Shown: in pieces, positions 7,834 to 16,339 of the stretch | Layout: every line of letters begins with the position of its first letter | How positions within the stretch are numbered: the stretch's first letter is position 1 | NCBI GenBank assembly: GCA_934486735.1 | Contig: CAKSQL010000028.1 | Location: 1-40,795 of the forward strand | Reading direction: 5' to 3' | DNA from: an uncultured Clostridia bacterium | Lineage (GTDB): Bacteria > Bacillota > Clostridia > UBA1381 | Length of the DNA: 40,795 nt | The notes under the pieces: model-generated | What the model saw: the letters and a program-made list of their open reading frames with translations, nothing else | Database searches by the model: none | What the model was told of the DNA's origin: nothing | Made by a program: the position numbers and the translations under genes

Positions 7834-9273
7834 TTATCCCACATATATTATTTCGTCTGTCAAATCAAGCCGGATTTTTCCGTTCGCCGGCGAAACTGTC
7901 TTTTTTCTGCCCATTAAGTCGGTAACAGTTACCGCCTTGTCCGTTTCAAACTCTGCTGCGACAGGGGTTAGCGCATACATTGCATGAACCGTCCTTTCAC
8001 CGTCGGAAAATACATAATCGTAATATCCGTTGTCCTTTGTGACCGACTTAAATTCAAGACCGTTTAAGGCTCTTGTCATAACTCCGAATGCGACATAGGC
8101 AGGCTTTGGCGTATATCCGCCCATGCTGTTGCCAACCGCGCGCATGATTCCGAAATGATATTCATGAGTTGCGCCCCGGTCGGCATAGTCAACAACACCA
8201 TCATCCAAAAGGTCGTACCAGTACACCTTTTCGGCTCCATGCGAAATATACTCAAGATATGTTCTCGGGAGATATTTGCCCTGAGTCGACTCGGTTACTC
8301 CGTTTTCTCGGATTGTGGTGGAATATCCCGTCTCGGTCACCCAAATTGGGATATGCTTATCCGGAGAATGTTTATCAAGCTCGGCACGATAATCGGTTAC
8401 ATGTTCCGCCGTTCCGTTTTCCGGCAAATCGCTCGGATATGACTTGTCAAAGTGAACGGGATAAAAATGCACCGACGCCACATCCATATAATTACATACG
8501 CCCAAATCGTACAAACTATTGTTAAAATCCTCGCTGCCCAAGTTCACAAAAAGCTTTCTGTCCGGATATTTCGAATCCTTGATTGTCTCGTAAGTTGTCT
8601 TGATAAGCTCATAAAAATATTCCGGCGTTCCGCCTGCCGGAGAACCGTTTCTGCCGCCCTGCGCGAACCATTCGTTGTAAACATCAACATTTTTGATAAA
8701 GCTGTTTTTATATGTCTCGTAAGCCGCCTTGATATAATTTGCATAGCCCTGCCGTCCGTCATTGGTATACGGAGACATGTTGTCATCATAATATTTGTTG
8801 GTAAACCCTGCCTGGTACAAGTAATCCATGCCCTTTTCCGTCATAAACGACTTCACGTTGGCAAAGGAAAAATTGTAGCTGCCCTTGGTCTGCTCAACAT
8901 CGGGCCACTCCTTGCCATCACGAATATTCATCGCGCCTATTGCGTAAGCATTTTTTATAAGCTCGGTTTTCCAGCCAACCTCGTTATTCCTGTGCATGTG
9001 CATATTTACGCCAAAATAGGACTTATCCGATGATGCGAACTCACAGTCCTCTAATATCGATAATGAAGTTTTTGCCAATTGTACTCTCGAGCCTGAGTCC
9101 GTATCATAAACGGTGAGCTCATAATAGCCGTTGTCGAGACCGTCAAGCTCCACCGAAGCAGAGCCTGACGGCTGATTTTTTCTCTTTTGAACGATATTTC
9201 CCCAATAGTCCTTTACTTCATAGGAGAAATAGTCGCCGTCCGCATTAACATTTATTACAATTGGCTCGCTGCG
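7834..9273 (-). CDS. Clan GH-A glycoside hydrolase domain, frameshifted 3' part of the preceding gene
   Basis: Encodes a beta-sandwich N-terminal segment, a (beta/alpha)8 hydrolase and a short C-terminal beta domain. The clan-A acid/base appears in VDVYNEWFAQ (Asn-Glu) and the nucleophile in IWVTETGYS. It is a paralogue of the hydrolase in the 16332-19640 gene over its whole length, sharing motifs such as YTPKPAYVA(F/Y)G and the VTD(L/M)MG-K-T tail. There is no good start: the frame is open only to 9279, its first possible start is a GTG at 9153 inside the conserved fold, and there is no signal peptide. The upstream gene runs into it through TTTTTTC, and a -1 shift there (or one added T) yields one exported protein of about 1,643 residues. 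Whether 439 residues are ever made alone is doubtful. The family could be GH39- or GH5-like; substrate not determined. Confidence 0.75.
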   Translation of the reverse strand, partial: RSEPIVINVNADGDYFSYEVKDYWGNIVQKRKNQPSGSASVELDGLDNGYYELTVYDTDSGSRVQLAKTSLSILEDCEFASSDKSYFGVNMHMHRNNEVGWKTELIKNAYAIGAMNIRDGKEWPDVEQTKGSYNFSFANVKSFMTEKGMDYLYQAGFTNKYYDDNMSPYTNDGRQGYANYIKAAYETYKNSFIKNVDVYNEWFAQGGRNGSPAGGTPEYFYELIKTTYETIKDSKYPDRKLFVNLGSEDFNNSLYDLGVCNYMDVASVHFYPVHFDKSYPSDLPENGTAEHVTDYRAELDKHSPDKHIPIWVTETGYSTTIRENGVTESTQGKYLPRTYLEYISHGAEKVYWYDLLDDGVVDYADRGATHEYHFGIMRAVGNSMGGYTPKPAYVAFGVMTRALNGLEFKSVTKDNGYYDYVFSDGERTVHAMYALTPVAAEFETDKAVTVTDLMGRKKTVSPANGKIRLDLTDEIIYVG

Positions 9274-12200
9274 AAAAAATTATTACCCACAGCCGCACTT
9301 GACAAAGCTGCTTTGGTTGCTGCCGTACCGCCGGTTGTTCCGAGGGTCTTTGCGCTCTTTAACAGCGGAGTCATGTCATCGCCGAAAATCATTACCTTTG
9401 CTTTATATCCCGCGTCCACACCCGAGAGTGTTTCAAAGCCCGGCTTAACCGTTGCCGAACTTCCGTTTCCAACCGAGATATCGGCAATATCAATGCCTGC
9501 AAGTCTGTCGAATCCGTCATACAAAGCGATATATGCCTTTGTATTGACAGCCGCACCGGTATTATTTTCAACGGTAATGATTGCCTTAAGGCTTGTTGCT
9601 CCCGCAAGCTCGGTAACATCTGCCGATTCGTCATAGTTCTTAAAGCTTACATCCGTTTTCAGATTCCATTTGAATCCGCCCTCTTCAAGCAGCGCAATTT
9701 CGTCAGCTGTGTAAAGATGAGCAATCTCGTCCAGGCTGTAAGTATTCTTCATCATTTCAAATACATTGTCGCCGATATTTTCTATATCCATCTTGACATT
9801 CTTAAAGAAATCTCTTGACAGATAGAATACCGGTCTTACACCTGCCGTAGACGGCAGATCCCAGTGATTAAAGAGTACACCGCCCCATTCCTTATCGGTT
9901 CCAGATACGAATGAGAATGTCTTTCCGTTCTCCGAATAGTCAGCCGGAGTTCTTACAAAATAGGTTGAACTGTCATTGACTGCATAACCCATATTGTCAT
10001 TTCGTTTAATCTCGCTGATTGACGGAACGGTCACACCTGCTTTAAATGTGTACGGAGCTTCAATCGGATTTGTTGCCGACGGTGCGCCCTCTGTAAGCCA
10101 GATATGATCAAAGTCGATATAGTTTGTAATGTCATCGGGGAGTGTATCGCCGCTTTCGACATCGCCTTTGGCAAAGCTGTTGCTGAGCCAGTATTGCATG
10201 CTCAAATCATTGTTGGGGTCAAACTTGTTTGAACGGTTTTCCACAAGTCCGTAAACTTCTTCTGCCGCAACGAAGAAAGTTGACTTATCATTGTCATATT
10301 GCTTGATAAGTGAAAATTCCTTTCCGCCTACAGTAAACTTATCTGCATCGGCTGTATTCTTTATACTTCCGAATTCACTGCCTGCTACGATAGAGTTTTG
10401 GATAAGAATTGTCGGAATTGCCAAAGCATTCGCTGTGTGTCTGTCCGTTTTGCCGTCTGTGGTTGTAAAGATTACATCCGCTGTGATTGTTTTTCCCGCG
10501 TCCGCTTCGGTAACTATATAGCTCTTTCCCTCGCCGACCTTAACGCCGTCTGCTTTCCAATCGGCTGTCCAGTCCGCAAGCGGAGCTGTGTTGTCCTCGC
10601 CGTACTCGAACGAAACCTCCAGAGTATCGCCGTATGCAGCCGTATCAGCACCGCTTCTTGCACCGATTGCAAGATTGTTTATATATATGTAGTTTTCCGG
10701 AGCGGTGTAGCCGAGATACTTAACCATATCCTGCATCGAATAGATTGACAGGAGTGTTTCCTCGTCTAACTTTTTAATCTCGTTAATAACCGCACTGCCT
10801 GCCGTTGCAAGATCGATTGCCGCATCGGCAAAGAATCCGCCGTCCAAGTAGAATACAGGTCTGATGTTGATAGCCGACGGAACCGACCACCAACCGATTT
10901 TACCCATAGTATCTGTAGAACCTCCGGCATCCAAAACAAGATAGTTACTCGAGTTACCGTTAAGAGTGGTTCTGAGCATATACGTGCTGCCGAGATTAAA
11001 TCCTGCTTTATCTGTATATATCTTCAATTCATTCCATGACGGAACCGTAACGCCGGCTTTAAAAGAATAATTTTCAAAGTTGTTGTCATTTCCCTCGGTT
11101 TTCCACAAATGATTAAAATCAATATGTTTTGTCAACGTTTTCGGGAAAGGCGTTATTGCGCCGTCGTCATTTCCGTAGTTGACAAAATCGCCGTTCAGCC
11201 ATGATTGAAGTGCCGAACTTTCGTCAAGCTTTAACTTATCTCTTGTTCTTGTGCCGTAAAGTTCATCCGAAATAATGAAATACTTCGATGCTTCATTATT
11301 CAATACGTCTGCAAGCACATACTTTTTGCCGCCGTATGTGAACGTATAATCCGGATTGGAGTCCTTGTTACAACTCCACAGCTGCGGATCTGTATATACA
11401 ATTCTGTTCTTTACCAATCTCTCGGGAACAGCATAGCTTTCCGAATCCATCGAAACCGTTTTTCCGTTCGTATCGGTTGCAATCATAGTATAATAAAGCG
11501 TCTTTGCCGTATCAGCCTCGGTTATTACATACTCGTCGCCCGTTCCGAGAATCTCTTCCGAACCGACTGTTTTCCAGTTGATTGTATAGCTTGCGAGCGG
11601 TGTGGTATCGGCATAGTTAAAGCTTGCTTTAACGGTTTCGCCGTACTTAAGTTCCTCTCCGCTTACAGTATTAATTTTCATATCTCTGATGTCCATAACA
11701 TCGTCACCGGCTTCCATGCCGAGATATGCAATCAAATCCTGCGTGGAGTAAATCTTTTTAAGCGCGTCCCAGCCTACCGCTTTTACAGCTTCCTTTACTT
11801 CATCGCCGGCAGTGGACAAATCGATTGCCGCTTCCTTGAAAAATCCACCGTCCAGATAAAATACCGGTCTGATATTGCACGACGACGGAGCATCCCAGTT
11901 TGAAAGTCTTACAGTCGTGTCATATGTTTCTTCCGCACCCTTTGCCGGCACAACCAGATAATGAACGCTGTTGCCGTTGAGAACGCTTCTGAGCATATAT
12001 ATGCATTGCATATCATAGCCCGCTTTTGCTCCGTACATCTTCAGCTCGCTTGCGGAAAGAACGGAAACGCCTGCCTTATATGCATACGGGTCGAATTGGA
12101 AGTCACCGCTGCTGCCCTCTGTTGCCCAATAATGGTCAAAATCAATATGTTTTTGAATAACCGAACTTAACGGCTTTACTCCGTTTTCATTTCCGTAGCT

Positions 12201-12764
12201 AAGAAAATCTCCGTTGAGCCATGTATTGATAATCGAGTTTTCATCAAGTTTGTTTTTGTCGCGCAGTCTTACGCCGTATGTTTCATTTGCAATAATGAAA
12301 TACTTCGACTTTTCATTGTTGAATGTATCGGCAAGTGTGAACGACTGTCCTTCATATGTAAACTTTGACGCTGCGGCAGGGTCACTTGCTATATCACTCA
12401 CATAAGTGAACATCGGGACATTGTCATAATAAAGTCTTTTCGGAATTGCAACCGCATCGGTTGTGATTGTACTCTCGTCCTCAAAAGCCACAACCGCCGA
12501 AATCGATTTGCCTGCGTCCGCCTCGGTAACGATATATGTATCGCTGCCGTCCGATTCAACCTCGGTATCGCCGATTATCCATTTGTCGACCGCGTATTGC
12601 TGAGATGCGCCCGTTACCGAAACTGTCAGAGTTTCTCCGTATGCGGGTGTCTCGCCGCTGAGTGTTCCGATTGAAGCCGTTTCGCCGGCTGCCATTGCCG
12701 TCATCGGGACGAGCGTTGTGGCAAAGCAGGTCAAAGCCAGATTCAATGCTAATAATTTTTTCAT
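9255..12764 (-). CDS. Exported protein with three Ig/DUF6273-like modules (5' part of a frameshifted fusion)
   Basis: 1,169 residues as read. The signal peptide (MKKLLALNLALTCF..., cleavage near AMAAG) is followed by three repeats of about 330 residues. Each has an Ig-like segment (YIVTEADAGK) and a globular segment with KYFIIA, HIDFDH.W.TEG, Y.FKAGV..PS, YMLRT and NIRPVFYLDGGFF. The last motif resembles the (I/V)RPA(F/L)WL signature of DUF6273. A C-terminal beta domain follows, then a short tail ending AASQL after TTTTTTC. Two neighbouring genes carry one and two copies of the same module. Function unknown; an extracellular binding role is inferred. AAAGGA lies 12 nt before the ATG, and between them an out-of-frame ATG opens a four-codon frame (MVIL) whose TGA overlaps the start codon. 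Confidence 0.75.
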   Translation of the reverse strand: MKKLLALNLALTCFATTLVPMTAMAAGETASIGTLSGETPAYGETLTVSVTGASQQYAVDKWIIGDTEVESDGSDTYIVTEADAGKSISAVVAFEDESTITTDAVAIPKRLYYDNVPMFTYVSDIASDPAAASKFTYEGQSFTLADTFNNEKSKYFIIANETYGVRLRDKNKLDENSIINTWLNGDFLSYGNENGVKPLSSVIQKHIDFDHYWATEGSSGDFQFDPYAYKAGVSVLSASELKMYGAKAGYDMQCIYMLRSVLNGNSVHYLVVPAKGAEETYDTTVRLSNWDAPSSCNIRPVFYLDGGFFKEAAIDLSTAGDEVKEAVKAVGWDALKKIYSTQDLIAYLGMEAGDDVMDIRDMKINTVSGEELKYGETVKASFNYADTTPLASYTINWKTVGSEEILGTGDEYVITEADTAKTLYYTMIATDTNGKTVSMDSESYAVPERLVKNRIVYTDPQLWSCNKDSNPDYTFTYGGKKYVLADVLNNEASKYFIISDELYGTRTRDKLKLDESSALQSWLNGDFVNYGNDDGAITPFPKTLTKHIDFNHLWKTEGNDNNFENYSFKAGVTVPSWNELKIYTDKAGFNLGSTYMLRTTLNGNSSNYLVLDAGGSTDTMGKIGWWSVPSAINIRPVFYLDGGFFADAAIDLATAGSAVINEIKKLDEETLLSIYSMQDMVKYLGYTAPENYIYINNLAIGARSGADTAAYGDTLEVSFEYGEDNTAPLADWTADWKADGVKVGEGKSYIVTEADAGKTITADVIFTTTDGKTDRHTANALAIPTILIQNSIVAGSEFGSIKNTADADKFTVGGKEFSLIKQYDNDKSTFFVAAEEVYGLVENRSNKFDPNNDLSMQYWLSNSFAKGDVESGDTLPDDITNYIDFDHIWLTEGAPSATNPIEAPYTFKAGVTVPSISEIKRNDNMGYAVNDSSTYFVRTPADYSENGKTFSFVSGTDKEWGGVLFNHWDLPSTAGVRPVFYLSRDFFKNVKMDIENIGDNVFEMMKNTYSLDEIAHLYTADEIALLEEGGFKWNLKTDVSFKNYDESADVTELAGATSLKAIITVENNTGAAVNTKAYIALYDGFDRLAGIDIADISVGNGSSATVKPGFETLSGVDAGYKAKVMIFGDDMTPLLKSAKTLGTTGGTAATKAALSSAAVGNNFFAASQL
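9273..9279 (-). other. T_TTT_TTC slippery heptamer at the frame break
   Basis: In the zero frame the minus strand reads AAT TTT TTC GCA, which is X XXY YYZ for a -1 slip. After a -1 shift the next codons give R-S-E-P-I-V and run straight into the glycoside hydrolase frame. The same effect would follow from loss of one T in an ancestral T7 run or from a homopolymer sequencing error. Confidence 0.6.
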
Positions 12765-12871
12765 AAAATCACCATTTCCTTTCTATTATAAAATAGTATA
12801 AAATTTATATATTATCACGCGCCGATTCATTTGGGATTCAGTTCCTGCCGGCATGATATTATATACTTAAA

Positions 12872-15208
12872 TTATTTAAAGCCGACCGCTTTTGTAATGA
12901 CATTCATGTTGAGTGCGTCATTCCAAATCATAACCTTTACGTTATACCCGTCGGTAACGTCCGAAAGATTATCCAGCGAAAGCGTCTTTGTTTCGCCCGT
13001 TTTCACAGGCGCTGCGGTCATACCCACACTGAGTCCGTTTGCATCGTACAAAATCATGATTGCAACTCCGCTTTTTTCGATTTTGTTATACGAATTGAAG
13101 GTCACATCGGCAGAAATCGAACCGATTCCCTCAAGGCTTTGTGTGTCGAAGCTTACTTCCGCTTCATAGCTGCGATGGAATCCGTGCGTTCTTAATTCTC
13201 CCTCGGAATAAAGTGCCGACAAATCCTCAATTGTATAGTTCTTTTTCATTGTGTCCAAAACAGCACTGCCTGCCGACTCCAAATCTATTTTTACATTTTT
13301 GAAGAAATCCTCATTTAAGTAAAATTCGGGGCAGACATTTGCCTGGGACGGGATATCCCAGTGGTTTGCCAAAAATCCCGAACCGATATCCTGACCGATT
13401 GTGAGAATGAAAATCTTTCCCGCTTCAAAATGGTTTGCGCAGGTTCTGGTCCAGTATCTGCTTCTGGTCTCGTCCCATCCCATTATATCTTTATATTTTT
13501 CCATTTCGCTGATTGACGGAAGTGTTATTCCGCCCTTAAATGAATAAGCCTCAAGCGGTTTAGATGCATTCGGAGCAGGCTCGGCAAGCCAAATATGGTC
13601 AAAATCGATATACTTCACCAGCTCCGCCGGCAGAGCCTGACCGTTGTTTCCGGTCCGGGCAAAGGAATTGTCAAGCCATTTTTGAATACTTGCATCATCA
13701 TTTGTATCCATTTTGTTTGATGACAAAATCTTCATTCCGTAGGTTGTATTTGCAATCACAAAGAACTTGGATTTTGAATTGTTGAGCGTATCAAGCAAAG
13801 TGAAACTTTGTCCGTCAACGGTAAATTTATATTTACTGTTCGCCTCTTTACTCATGCTCACTGTATAATTCGGACCTTTTGCTTCATTCGAAATGCTCTC
13901 GACCGCTGCCGCGTCCGATTGCGTCTCGCCGCTGCCGCCCTCTGTATCGGTCACGAAAATTTTGCAATAAATTTCGCATCCGGCATCCGCGTCGGTTACG
14001 ATATACTCCTTATCCTCACCGATAAGCTTTGTCTCGGTGCTGTCTTTTTTATACCACTCAACGCGCCAATCCGCCATTTCATTGGTGTTCTGTTCGCTGT
14101 AGTCAAAGCTTACCGCGAGCGTCTCGCCGCTTTTTATTTTCTCGCCGCTCTTTGCATAAACCTTTGCATTTTCCAAAAATAAGAAGCCTGCGGGAGGATT
14201 TTTCCCGAGATATTTAATTATATCGGAAACCGAGTAAATATTCATAAGCTCCTCGGTCGAATATTTTGCGATTTCCTTTTTGACAGCCGCTCCGGCTCTT
14301 TCGAGGTCGATCGCATTCGTTTTGAAGAAGCCTTCCTTTAAATAGAATATCGGTCTTACGGCACATTCCTTATCCACGCTTGTTGTGGACGGAGTGAACT
14401 CGGTCAATCCGGCTTTGCTCGGTTCTATCGCAAAAAGCTGAGTTTTGCCGCGGAAGAAAAATACCGGCGTTCTTGTATAGTATGTATCCGCCGCCTTTGT
14501 ACCCATGTTGGGATATTTGATAAATTCCGAAACGGACGGGAGTGTGATTCCTCCCTTAAAGGTGTAGCAGACCGGCTCTGCGGAGGTATACTCCGGCTCG
14601 GTGAGCCATATGTGGTCAAAATTAATGCTGTCCTTTATTCCCGACGGAATACTGTCGGCAAAATCATGATCCAGCCAATATTGAATATTTGTGCTGTCCT
14701 CTCCGTCAAATTTAACGATTTTATTATCGCTGACGGCTCTTTTGCCATACAAATCATTTGCGATAACCAAATATTTTGATTCGTCATTATTAAAAATATT
14801 TCCTATCGTAAAGCTCTTTCCGTCCATCAAAAAGGTATAGTCGGAATTTGCATCGGCATTTCCGCTGTAGGCTGTGTTGCGCTCCTTTGCGCTTACCCAG
14901 CTTGCTATGGCGGCGGTGTTTGATTCTTCAAGCGTTGTACCGTCCGCCGATTTTGCCACCGCTTTGAGCCCGTACCCGGCATCCGCTTCGGTGACAATAT
15001 ACGTACTGCCCGTACCGACAACGGTATCTTCCGATTCCGACACCCTGTGCCACTCAACCGACGCACCGTCCGCACAGTCAAAGGTAAGTGTTTCGCCGTA
15101 AGCAGGTACTTCTCCGCTTACGGTTCCCATTTCACTTGCGGCAAAAGCCGACGGAATCATCGCTGCAAGAATCGCTGCCGACAAAATGAATGATGTTGTT
15201 TTTTTCAT
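12872..15208 (-). CDS. Exported protein with two Ig/DUF6273-like modules
   Basis: 778 residues with signal peptide MKKTTSFILSAAILAAMIPSA, cleavage near AFAAS. It has two copies of the module found three times in the next gene: Ig-like GEVPAYGETLTF and YIVTEADAG, then KYLVIAN/KFFVIAN, DSINFDHIWLTEP/KYIDFDHIWLAEP, YTFKGGITLPS and C-(A/P)-V-R/C-P-(I/E)-FYL. A C-terminal beta domain (KVMIWNDALNMN) matches that of the next gene and ends the protein normally. AAAGGAG lies 9 nt before the ATG. It sits 21 bp downstream of the one-module gene and about 107 bp upstream of the three-module gene, so co-transcription is likely. No catalytic motif is recognised. The second module reads NVCPEFYL instead of IRPVFYL, so the signature is drifting. 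Confidence 0.72.
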   Translation of the reverse strand: MKKTTSFILSAAILAAMIPSAFAASEMGTVSGEVPAYGETLTFDCADGASVEWHRVSESEDTVVGTGSTYIVTEADAGYGLKAVAKSADGTTLEESNTAAIASWVSAKERNTAYSGNADANSDYTFLMDGKSFTIGNIFNNDESKYLVIANDLYGKRAVSDNKIVKFDGEDSTNIQYWLDHDFADSIPSGIKDSINFDHIWLTEPEYTSAEPVCYTFKGGITLPSVSEFIKYPNMGTKAADTYYTRTPVFFFRGKTQLFAIEPSKAGLTEFTPSTTSVDKECAVRPIFYLKEGFFKTNAIDLERAGAAVKKEIAKYSTEELMNIYSVSDIIKYLGKNPPAGFLFLENAKVYAKSGEKIKSGETLAVSFDYSEQNTNEMADWRVEWYKKDSTETKLIGEDKEYIVTDADAGCEIYCKIFVTDTEGGSGETQSDAAAVESISNEAKGPNYTVSMSKEANSKYKFTVDGQSFTLLDTLNNSKSKFFVIANTTYGMKILSSNKMDTNDDASIQKWLDNSFARTGNNGQALPAELVKYIDFDHIWLAEPAPNASKPLEAYSFKGGITLPSISEMEKYKDIMGWDETRSRYWTRTCANHFEAGKIFILTIGQDIGSGFLANHWDIPSQANVCPEFYLNEDFFKNVKIDLESAGSAVLDTMKKNYTIEDLSALYSEGELRTHGFHRSYEAEVSFDTQSLEGIGSISADVTFNSYNKIEKSGVAIMILYDANGLSVGMTAAPVKTGETKTLSLDNLSDVTDGYNVKVMIWNDALNMNVITKAVGFK

Positions 15209-15229
15209 GCTGCCCGTCTCCTTTCCTAT

Positions 15230-16339
15230 TTAATATACTCTGACAGAATTTGATATTGTTTCGAGCGGATTGCCGATTCCCACATAAGAAAGCTTCACAT
15301 AGTCGCCGCTTTCATATGAAACGGAATCGAGAGATATATTTTCGGAAACTTCAGCGCCCTTTAAAAGGCTGACTCTTTTCGATACAACTTTTTTACAGGA
15401 TGCGTTTTGTCTGTAGACCGCCGCCACAAGCATTCCGTCAATATTTTCTCTTGCCGCCATATTAACCGATATATCCAATTTTTCTCCCGAGTATGCCGCT
15501 CCGTTTTTTCCCGAGAAAACTGCGTTTGAAAGCTTTACCTCCGAAGTGTAGTCCAGATAATCATATATGTCAGCTGCGGCGTATATCTTTTTAAGCTCGC
15601 CGATTGAATAATTTTCTTTAAACACCGCTTTTACGTTTTTCCCCGCGTTTTTAAGGTCAATTGCCACATCGGCAAAGAAATCGGAATCGAGCCAAAATGC
15701 GGGTCTTATCATTATACCGGGATCGGATGGTGTCCAGCCGAGAGTTCTTCCCGAGCTGTTGACACGCTGTGCCTCCAGTGAGTTCGGGGCGGAGGTTCTG
15801 AGCCACCAGTTTCCGCCGCCGACAGCCGTTGTCAGCGCGTCCAAGCCGTCGGAATAACCTATTTTACTTCCGTACTTTGTAATCTCGGCTGCAGACAACA
15901 GAGCCACTCCGCATTTTACTTTATACTCGCTCGTCCAAGTTCCTGCCTCGGTCAGCCATTCATGATTAAAATCTATGTGGTCGAGCACACCTTGCGGAAG
16001 CTTGTATTCCCTTTTGGTAAAGCTGTCCTGGATGCCATACTCCACAAAATCATGATTGAGAAAATATGCAACACTTGCAGGACTTGTCGGGTCAAATACA
16101 TTGCTGTTTGACGAATCAAACGAACGGTTTGCAAACATTCCCTTTGCAAAAACGAAGTATTTTGACTTTTTGTCATCCGTAACATCCAAAAGAACAAATT
16201 CCTGCCCGTCCACACTGAACACATTTTCCCTCGGCGAATTTTCCGGAAGATGACCGGTCGATATAAACGGTGCGGCATTTGCCGACGGTGCAAACACCAT
16301 TACTGCCGCGCCGAGCAGCGCAATTATTTTCTTATTCAT
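15230..16339 (-). CDS. Exported protein with one DUF6273-like module
   Basis: 369 residues. The signal peptide MNKKIIALLGAAVMVFAPSANA is followed by a single module with KYFVFAKGMF, DHIDFNHEWLTEAG, YKVKCGVALLS, NWWLRTSAPN and MIRPAFWLDSDFF. This is the closest copy to the DUF6273 consensus, including the WLRT and RPAFWL elements. A short linker helix (DIYDYLDY) and a C-terminal beta domain follow. The ATG at 16337-16339 is used because AGGAGG lies 7 nt upstream; the frame upstream of it is shared with the end of the previous gene. It overlaps that gene's stop codon by 8 bp, pointing to translational coupling with the SLH-anchored hydrolase. Role unknown. Confidence 0.75.
   Translation of the reverse strand: MNKKIIALLGAAVMVFAPSANAAPFISTGHLPENSPRENVFSVDGQEFVLLDVTDDKKSKYFVFAKGMFANRSFDSSNSNVFDPTSPASVAYFLNHDFVEYGIQDSFTKREYKLPQGVLDHIDFNHEWLTEAGTWTSEYKVKCGVALLSAAEITKYGSKIGYSDGLDALTTAVGGGNWWLRTSAPNSLEAQRVNSSGRTLGWTPSDPGIMIRPAFWLDSDFFADVAIDLKNAGKNVKAVFKENYSIGELKKIYAAADIYDYLDYTSEVKLSNAVFSGKNGAAYSGEKLDISVNMAARENIDGMLVAAVYRQNASCKKVVSKRVSLLKGAEVSENISLDSVSYESGDYVKLSYVGIGNPLETISNSVRVY

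Noticed and set aside
8452..9033. 193-residue plus-strand open frame
   Set aside because: Antisense to the glycoside hydrolase; hydrophobic low-information protein with no start signal, explained by codon bias of the real gene.
9255..12764. S-layer (SLH) anchoring of the modular exoproteins
   Set aside because: None of the three DUF6273-like proteins shows SLH, LPxTG or stalk motifs, so they are called secreted, with attachment unknown.
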